64,000 nucleotides of DNA from Eulemur rufifrons (Eukaryota > Chordata > Mammalia > Primates > Lemuridae): the NCBI RefSeq assembly GCF_041146395.1, contig NC_090989.1:51176501-51240500 (forward strand). The letters are read 5' to 3'. The translations under genes were made by a program, and so were the position numbers. Below the pieces are notes generated by a model, which ran no database searches, had not been told where the DNA came from, and saw only the letters and a program-made list of their open reading frames with translations. Shown here piece by piece: positions 58,050 to 64,000 of the stretch. The number at the start of each line of letters is the position of its first letter. Positions within the stretch are counted from its first letter, which is position 1.

Positions 58050-58705
58050 AAACTGTGGTAGGCAGAATCCTTATGTGGCACCGATGATTTCTGCCCCCTG
58101 TGTCCATACCTGTGTGTGACCCTCTTCCTTTTGAGTTTGAGAGAGTTGTGCAGCTTGCTTCTAACCAACAGAATAAGGAAAGGTTTACGGAACATCACTT
58201 CTGTGGTCCTGTTCCATCACATTGCAAAAGTGAAGGGATTCTAGAGATGTAATTAAGGCTCCTATTCAGCTGTCTTTAAGTTATTCAAAAGGAAGATTAT
58301 CCCCGGTGGTCCCGACCTGATTAGGAAAGGCTTTTAAAAGAAAGTCCAGAAGTAAGAGACCAGAGCACCTCTCTCTTTCACTCTCTCTCTTTCTCTCTCT
58401 CTCTCTGCTGCTGGATTTGAAGAATCAAGCTGTCTTGAATTCTGTAGCTGCAATAAAATAAATTCTGGCAACAACCTGAGGGAGCTTAGGAGCGGATCCT
58501 TCCATATTTGAGCCTCCAGGTGAGTTGACTGCAGCTTTGTGAGCCTCTGAGCAGAGGACCCAGTGTAGGTGTGCTGTGACTTCTGACAGAAGCTACACAA
58601 TAATAAATGGGTGTTATGGTAACGTTTTATGCAGAAATATGGCAAGGTACGCAAAAATGGGAAGTTTCTGGTAATTTCATACTAGCAACAGAAAACTGAT
58701 ACATC
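58050..58705 (+). mobile_element. MLT1-type LTR (ERVL-MaLR), diverged
   Basis: CTGTGGTAGGCAGAATCCTT at the left, CTTGCTTCTAACCAACAGAA, GATGTAATTAAGGCTCCTAT, GAAGATTATCCCCGGTGGTC, AGGAGCGGATCCTTCCATAT, AGCAGAGGACCCAGTGTAGG, AGCAACAGAAAACTGATACA at the right. A TC-rich run (58368-58407) lies in the middle. The antisense 106-codon frame is an artefact. Confidence 0.75.
58368..58407. repeat. (TC)n microsatellite
   Basis: An interrupted TC run within the MLT1-type LTR, where the family often has a TC-rich stretch. Confidence 0.9.
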
Positions 58706-59689
58706 TATTCATTTCCTGTTTGGAAATAGTGATTTTTCACTCTCCATTCTCTCCCCTATCACTCTTTGCTCCGACCACCACATATAAACACCTGTAATAT
58801 TCCTATTCTTTGAATATAGTTGTGTGATAATTTGGGAGTAGGTCAGTATTAATGTTTATATAATATTGATTACAAAATATTATTCACAACTGATCCATGG
58901 AACATACTATGTTTCTTTTAATACTTGTCATGTTTTTGCTTCCTTAGTTTTTAATGTAACTGTCACTAATTCACCCTCAAACTCTCCCCCAAGTTGTTGC
59001 AATATTCTCTTAAAATAGTCACATACATTGGGTGTGTTATCAGTTTCCTCTGTTTGAAGAAACACCTGTTGGAGCCCTCTGACTTCAACCTGTATGCAGT
59101 GACCTTTGCTTAGTGCTGTCTGCTGTGAATCCCTTCATTTCACTTCCCGAATTGGATATCTTCTTTTTTTGTTTATGCCCTAGTTTTGGTATAGCAGATC
59201 TCCAGTAACTTCTTGAGAAAAAAAATACATGGAAATTTTTTTTAACAAGCTAATATGTCCAAAAATATGTCATCTTCACATTTAATTGATGATTTGTCTG
59301 AGATTGTAATTCTAAGATGAAAATCACCTTCCTCTTAAAATTTTGAAGTAAACATAGCAATGTCTTCTACCTTCCACTGTTACTGTTATGAAGTTAACTT
59401 TGTTCAGATTCTTAAATTTTGTGTAAATTCTGTTTTGGTTCCCAGTGTAAAGAGCTTTTTAAATCTTGTCTTTGTCACCAGAGTTCATTCAGTGTGTAGG
59501 AATTTGCTTATGCAAATTTCACCAGTTGCCCCATTAATGAGCTTTATAACAATAGAAAAAAAATATTTTTTCTGGTCTAACATCACCTTTTGTATTTATT
59601 TATCCTATTCCTTTAATCTACTTTAATCAAAGTCTGCCTTTCATGATCTAGACATTTTTGAAAAGGAAAGGCCAGTGATTTTGTAGAAT
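58706..59689. other. Unassigned non-coding DNA
   Basis: No repeat or gene is recognised. The 88-codon frame at 59360-59626 has no supporting features. Confidence 0.5.
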
Positions 59690-61137
59690 GTCCCTCTTAA
59701 GCCCATTCCAGCAGCCTTTGTCTCCACCACTCCAGCTAAAGGGCTCTTCTCAAGGTCACCATTGACTTTCATATTGCTATATCCTATGGTCAATTTCCAT
59801 TCTAATAGTATGTAATCTAACTAAAACATTGGACACAACACTCACTCACCTACAACTTTCTTCTCTTGGCTTCCATGACATTCCATATTTCCCTAGATGT
59901 CCTTCTCCCACACTAACATTTCTTTGTTAACCTCCTTTCCTGTTTCCCCTCCCATATCCCTGAACTATTAACATTGGAATGCTCCTGACTCAATCCTCAG
60001 ACCTCCTTTTTCTCTACCTGTACCTATTTCCTTGGCATTGAATACCATCTAGATTTTGCAACAACCAAATCTTTATGTTCAACATGGACATCTCATCTGA
60101 ACCCCTGACTGCTTACTTAACATCCTCACTTTGCTATCCAACTGGCATTTCAGACTTAACATATTAAAAGATAAATCTGTGATGGTTTCCATCCTCACTC
60201 CTAAACCTGTTCTCTCTTGTCTTTCCAATCTCAATAAATGGCACTTAATTTTTCCAAAAATAAACCAAAAACTTGAGCCATTTTTCAAATTAATCCAACA
60301 AAAAACCTGAGTCATAACTGACTTCTCCCTTTCTCTTACACTCCACAGGAAAACTGTCAGAATGTCTTATCTTTCTGATCTGTCAAAATATGACCAGACT
60401 CTCATGACTGTTCTCACCTTGGTTCCAATTATAATCATGTCTCCTCTAGATAATTGTAGTAGCTTCTGAACTAGTCTCCCTGATTCTGCCATTGTCCTCC
60501 GTAATCGATTTTCAATAGTGCAACAGGAGTGCTCCTTTTAACGTGCAAACCAGACCATGGCACTCCTGCTCAAATCCCTCCTATATCCTCACTGCTCCTT
60601 CAGAGTAAAAGCCAAAGAACTCACAAGTGCTCTATTATGCTTACTGTGATCTCAACCCACTTCCTGCTCGTCATTTTTCATCTCTGTCTTCATGTCCTAT
60701 TTTTTATCTTTTTTTTTCATGCTCCGTGGACACTGGCTTCTATGTGGCTCCTTAATACACCAGTCACGCTCTCATCAATGGCATTAGTAACTGCTGTTCT
60801 GTCTACCTGGCATTCTTCTCCCCTGATGTCTGCAGAGTTCACTATCTCATCTCCTTCAATCCAGGTTCAAATGCCTGCTTTACAGAAAAGCTGTCCCTGA
60901 TACATACTTTAAAATTACATACTAACCATTGTCCACCTGTACTTCCTTCATTTTATACCATAGCATTTGTCACCATCAAATATACTGTATATTGTACTTC
61001 TTTATTTGTTTATTATTGGTCTCTTTCCATGAAGATAGAAGCTTTCATTTTTAATCTTTTGTTTATTGCTATATTCCCAGTTCCAGGTGAAAATCAAGTG
61101 AGCAATAAATATTTGAAGAAAAAAATGAATGAATAAA
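59690..61137 (+). mobile_element. L2 LINE, about 1.4 kb, sense, to the 3' end
   Basis: A long run of L2 landmarks: CTGACTCAATCCTCAGACCT, CAGACTTAACATATTAAAAG, ACCTGAGTCATAACTGACTT, AGCTTCTGAACTAGTCTCCC, CAGAGTAAAAGCCAAAGAAC, CTGGCATTCTTCTCCCCTGA, ATCCAGGTTCAAATGCCTGC, CATAGCATTTGTCACCATCA, GAGCAATAAATATTTGAAGA. The region corresponds to the C-terminal part of the CR1-type reverse transcriptase. The 123-codon frame at 60529-60900 is L2 remnant, not a host gene. Confidence 0.85.
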
Positions 61138-61699
61138 ACATTATATGCCTGCCTAGATATTATGAAGGATATACATATGAATAAAACACAATCGTGTCTG
61201 GTCAAGAATATTACAGTTCACTGCAAGTAATTATCACAGTAGATATAATATTAATAGAAGGTGTTAAATATTAAGGGTCTTACAGAGAAATGAACTGAGA
61301 GCTATGATAATGTAGAGAAAAAAGAGATGAATTCTTACAGAAGGTATAAATGTCACAGCGGGGCATGGGGTATGGAAAAGTTTTTTTAAATAACTTTTTT
61401 TATACTTAAAAATATCTTCACTGCATACATTTTTAAAAAAATATATAAAAATTAAAATTATCTCATTCTACTACCACTTAAAAACTCTCTTGAAAGTTTT
61501 GAAGCTTTTTTTTCTGTATTTGTTTATTGCATGTGCATTTAACATACATTTACAGAATCCTTTTCATAGATCAAATTGTGCTGTATGCCATTTTATACCA
61601 TTATATTTAATATTACATTATGAGAATTTTCAAGTCTCTTAAATTCTTCTTACATAAAATTTTACTGATGATTATAAAATAGTTCTTTGAAAGTGTTCA
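61138..61699. other. Unassigned AT-rich non-coding DNA
   Basis: No gene is recognised. It may include old LINE sequence. Confidence 0.45.
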
Positions 61700-61960
61700 G
61701 AAAATATGTATCACCAAAAGAGAAAAAACATTTAAAAATTCAAAATTCCACCACCCAAATTAACATCTGCTAACAATTTGATATTATTATTTTTTTGCCT
61801 GTGTGTTTATAAATGTAAAAGAAAATAGGGCAATGATAACATTAATTACAATGCTCTAATTTGCTTTTTTTGGTATATTTACATAAGATATATTTGTATA
61901 TATGCAAATATATACATATAAGTTATTTAATAAATTGATATAAAAAAATACATATCGTAC
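61700..61960 (-). mobile_element. Possible old L1M fragment, antisense
   Basis: TTCCACCACCCAAATTAACA then TGCTAACAATTTGATATTAT and ATTTACATAAGATATATTTG resemble the antisense 3' part of an old L1. Diverged. Confidence 0.4.
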
Positions 61961-61984
61961 CCCAGTCTTTACCAATTTATTAGA

Positions 61985-62265
61985 TACTTTTTCCATTCTT
62001 CCATTTCTTTAGTCTAAAAACCTTGGGAACACCCTTAACTTGTTTCTTTTATTTTATCTGAATACATAGATATTTATGGAGTCTTGTAGGGGCTTACTTT
62101 CAAATATAGTCAGAATATACCACTTCTCCCTCCACTCCTATCACCCTGTGTTAAGCATCATTATCTGTTGACTGAACTTTTACATGAGCTTCATGCTTCT
62201 ACTCTTTCCCTCCTGGTCTTCTGGCTTCTTCCTTCATCAAAGTCTCTTAGTCTAATCTTCCTTTT
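61985..62265 (+). mobile_element. Possible L2 fragment
   Basis: AAAACCTTGGGAACACCCTT, then GAGCTTCATGCTTCTACTCT are reminiscent of the L2 region about 'accttggagtcatccttgac' and 'ctgcttctactcttgccc'. Tentative. Confidence 0.35.
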
Positions 62266-62274
62266 ATAGCTAAG

Positions 62275-62390
62275 ATGGGGATTTAAGATTCTCCCACCTC
62301 CATATCTCATCACATTGGGGATTAGGGTCTCAACGTGATAACTTTAGGGGAGCCAAATAAACATTCAGTTTATAGCAGTGGGCTGTGTTG
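62275..62390 (-). mobile_element. MLT1/MST-type LTR fragment, antisense
   Basis: ATCTCATCACATTGGGGATT, AGGGTCTCAACGTGATAACT, AAACATTCAGTTTATAGCAG form the reverse of a MaLR LTR start. Confidence 0.75.
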
Positions 62391-62499
62391 GGCTCCATGA
62401 ACATCACTACTTAAGTTATTTCTCTTTCTGTCTTCATCTCCTCCCATGTGGCTTAAAGTTGAATTTAATTTAAATCAAAAATAAGTGTGCATACAATAA

Positions 62500-62735
62500 T
62501 ACTAGAAAGTAAGATAAATTATTTTCACATTGTATTGAAGTTATTTTCAATTTTTCACTGTTGTATATATTACTACAACTTTGTACACATCTCTGTTTCC
62601 TTACAATTTCTAAAAGTGGGTCAAAGTTTACAAACATTCGTTAGGTCCTTAAATGGTATGTTGACTAGTAACATTTTAAAAAAGTTACAACAATTTACAT
62701 TACTATGAGACATTTGACAGTGTTTATCTTAAGAC
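62500..62735 (-). mobile_element. Old L1M fragment, antisense
   Basis: CACATCTCTGTTTCCTTACA, CTAAAAGTGGGTCAAAGTTT, then TTACAACAATTTACATTACT keeps the order of an antisense old-L1 ORF2 end. Confidence 0.5.
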
Positions 62736-63064
62736 ATGTAGGATTTTGATCATTAGAGAGGGAAGGAAAAACATTCCAAGCTTAATAAGTAGCATGAGCC
62801 AAGATGTTGAAAGATGATAATGCAGGAATATTCAGCTAAAGGCAAACTATTGCTACATGGAAAGATCTTGGAAAGAGTTTTGACTGGTGATTGAATCTGG
62901 ATTCATGCAAAAAATTAATATCTATTTTGTTGTCATAATTCCCTATGACTATAGATCCGCTACTTATTACAATCATAGAAACTTTCATATTATATTGTAA
63001 AATCACAGAGACAAATTCATACATTGTAAATTCTGTGTAGACAAGGCCTATTTTATATTAATAG
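62736..63064. other. Unassigned AT-rich non-coding DNA
   Basis: No repeat or gene is recognised. Confidence 0.5.
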
Positions 63065-63130
63065 TTATTTCCAAATTACCAGTTAAGTTCCTGGCACATA
63101 GTGTGTGCTCAAAAATACTTATCGAATGAA
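63065..63130 (+). repeat. MIR/L2 3'-end fragment
   Basis: TTCCTGGCACATAGTGTGTG then CTCAAAAATACTTATCGAAT is the 3' end shared by MIR and L2. Confidence 0.75.
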
Positions 63131-63549
63131 TGACTTGAATTTGCATAAAGATAAGGGAAATACTAAATGTTAAATCTATCTTTTGGTTTTAAATCTAATT
63201 TCCCACAACACTGATTACATTTAATTATTTTGCTAATTAATGACAAGCTCAATGTCTTTTGCCATTTTAAATTGTTGTGAATTTTATGCTATTATTCAAA
63301 CTCCAAGTAATTATATTTTATCTCTACATCTTAATTCTAAATATTTTGAAATCAGGAATGATGTCTGGTTTCATTCAGCATCATATATTTTGATTAACAA
63401 ATTGATAACTTAAATATGTCCCTAAAATGTAGAAAGGAAAAAAGCAAGTGGAAAGGCAGTGATCACGTAAAAAATTCACGAGGATACCATATATCTGCAT
63501 TTCTTCTCTGAGTTTAGATCCACAAAAAATGAAAGGCCACAAAATCCAG
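63131..63549. other. Unassigned AT-rich non-coding DNA
   Basis: No repeat or gene is recognised. Confidence 0.5.
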
Positions 63550-63700
63550 GTATGCCACTGGCTCTGGCCACAATTGACTCCATGACTTGGGGCCTATTAC
63601 TCTATTGCTATATCTGAAAAATAGGAGTAATAATGGCTATCATTATAATTATTGCAAAAATTAATTAACATATATGTCACATAGTATCCATTGATACATG
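63550..63700 (+). repeat. MIR SINE, sense
   Basis: TGCCACTGGCTCTGGCCACA, TGACTTGGGGCCTATTACTC, ATATCTGAAAAATAGGAGTA, then ATAATGGCTATCATTATAAT: sense MIR middle part. Confidence 0.65.
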
Positions 63701-64000
63701 GAATTCATTAGGAGATTAAAATAAGAGAATAAGATGGAAAATCTCAGCTTTCCACTTCTATCCTCACCTCTGGAATCCCCAGGATTGCTGGATCCTGGGA
63801 AGGACTCTCTCTCTGATGTGTAAATCCTTAGACCATGAGGAATATTCCCTTCAGACCAGCCTAGACCAGCAAAGCCACAGTGCCTAATTGTCTATTTTTT
63901 TTTTAACTTTTCTGTAAATTTTGTGTATTTCATGGTGGCAGAGATCCGGTGTATACATGTGTGTATGTGTGCATGACCTGCATTATATTAGAAGACCACA
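63701..64000. other. Unassigned non-coding DNA to the window end
   Basis: A poly-T run lies at about 63895-63904 and a short TG-rich run near 63955-63973. No gene is recognised. Confidence 0.5.

Noticed and set aside
58334..58654. 106-codon antisense frame with a Glu/Arg run
   Set aside because: The Glu/Arg run is the (TC)n microsatellite on the other strand, and the whole frame is within an MLT1-type LTR.
60529..60900. 123-codon frame that could pass for a small secreted or membrane protein
   Set aside because: It lies in the middle of a 1.4 kb sense L2; the residues derive from L2 sequence out of its coding frame.

Overview
This window looks like non-coding nuclear DNA from a strepsirrhine primate, most likely a Malagasy lemur. 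The main evidence is four 7SL-derived dimeric Alu elements with a lemur-type sequence: the left-arm wording TCCTAGCACTCTGGGAGG, the phrase GAGCAAGAGCGAGACC, a long A/T-rich linker between the arms, and a right-arm end reading GTGAGCTAGGCTGACGCCA. MIR, L2, L1M, MLT1 and Tigger fossils are typical of a placental mammal. No tRNA-derived galago-type SINE was seen, which weakly favours lemurs over galagos. The species is an inference. All repeat calls are from reading the sequence and recognising families; no repeat-masking program was run, so most boundaries are approximate (tens of bases).

I found no protein-coding gene, tRNA, rRNA, snRNA or CRISPR array. Every long open frame either lies in a transposable element or lacks any recognisable protein feature. 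The DNA is AT-rich and CpG-poor, as expected of an intergenic desert or a large intron; the sequence alone does not say which.

Layout. 1-6000: hAT fossil, MIRs, an older Alu and an L1 with an inverted 5' part. 6000-8000: MLT1 LTR, a young Alu with target-site duplications, and an L1M tail. 8900-10800: broken antisense L2 interrupted by a MIR and a hAT-like piece. 11500-14600: MIRs, an unexplained open frame, and a patch with unusually many CpGs. 15300-16000: antisense L2. 18000-20400: several MIRs. 21613-21961: Tigger-type transposon carrying a (GA)n(GC)n microsatellite. 23300-31300: hAT, solo LTR, MLT1-type LTRs, L2 pieces and an L1M tail. 32900-34300: L2 and a short Tigger-type element. 36300-40600: microsatellites, an old LTR-like repeat and the longest relatively young L1 fragment. 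44000-47200: two Alus and a second 5'-inverted L1. 51000-57000: a nested stack in which an LTR, an MLT1 LTR and a hAT piece interrupt antisense L1M. 57637-58020: the second young Alu. 58000-64000: MLT1-type LTR, a long L2, and further L1M, MLT1 and MIR fragments.

The parts do not form an operon or a cooperating system. What can be read is a record of insertions of different ages: MIR and L2 (oldest), L1M, MLT1 and DNA transposons, lineage-specific L1, then young Alu. I did not find a convincing new biological system. The most checkable observations are the two nearly identical Alus with long target-site duplications, the 40-base alternating GC tract, the L1 G-quadruplex motif, the CpG-retaining patch and the two 5'-inverted L1 copies.
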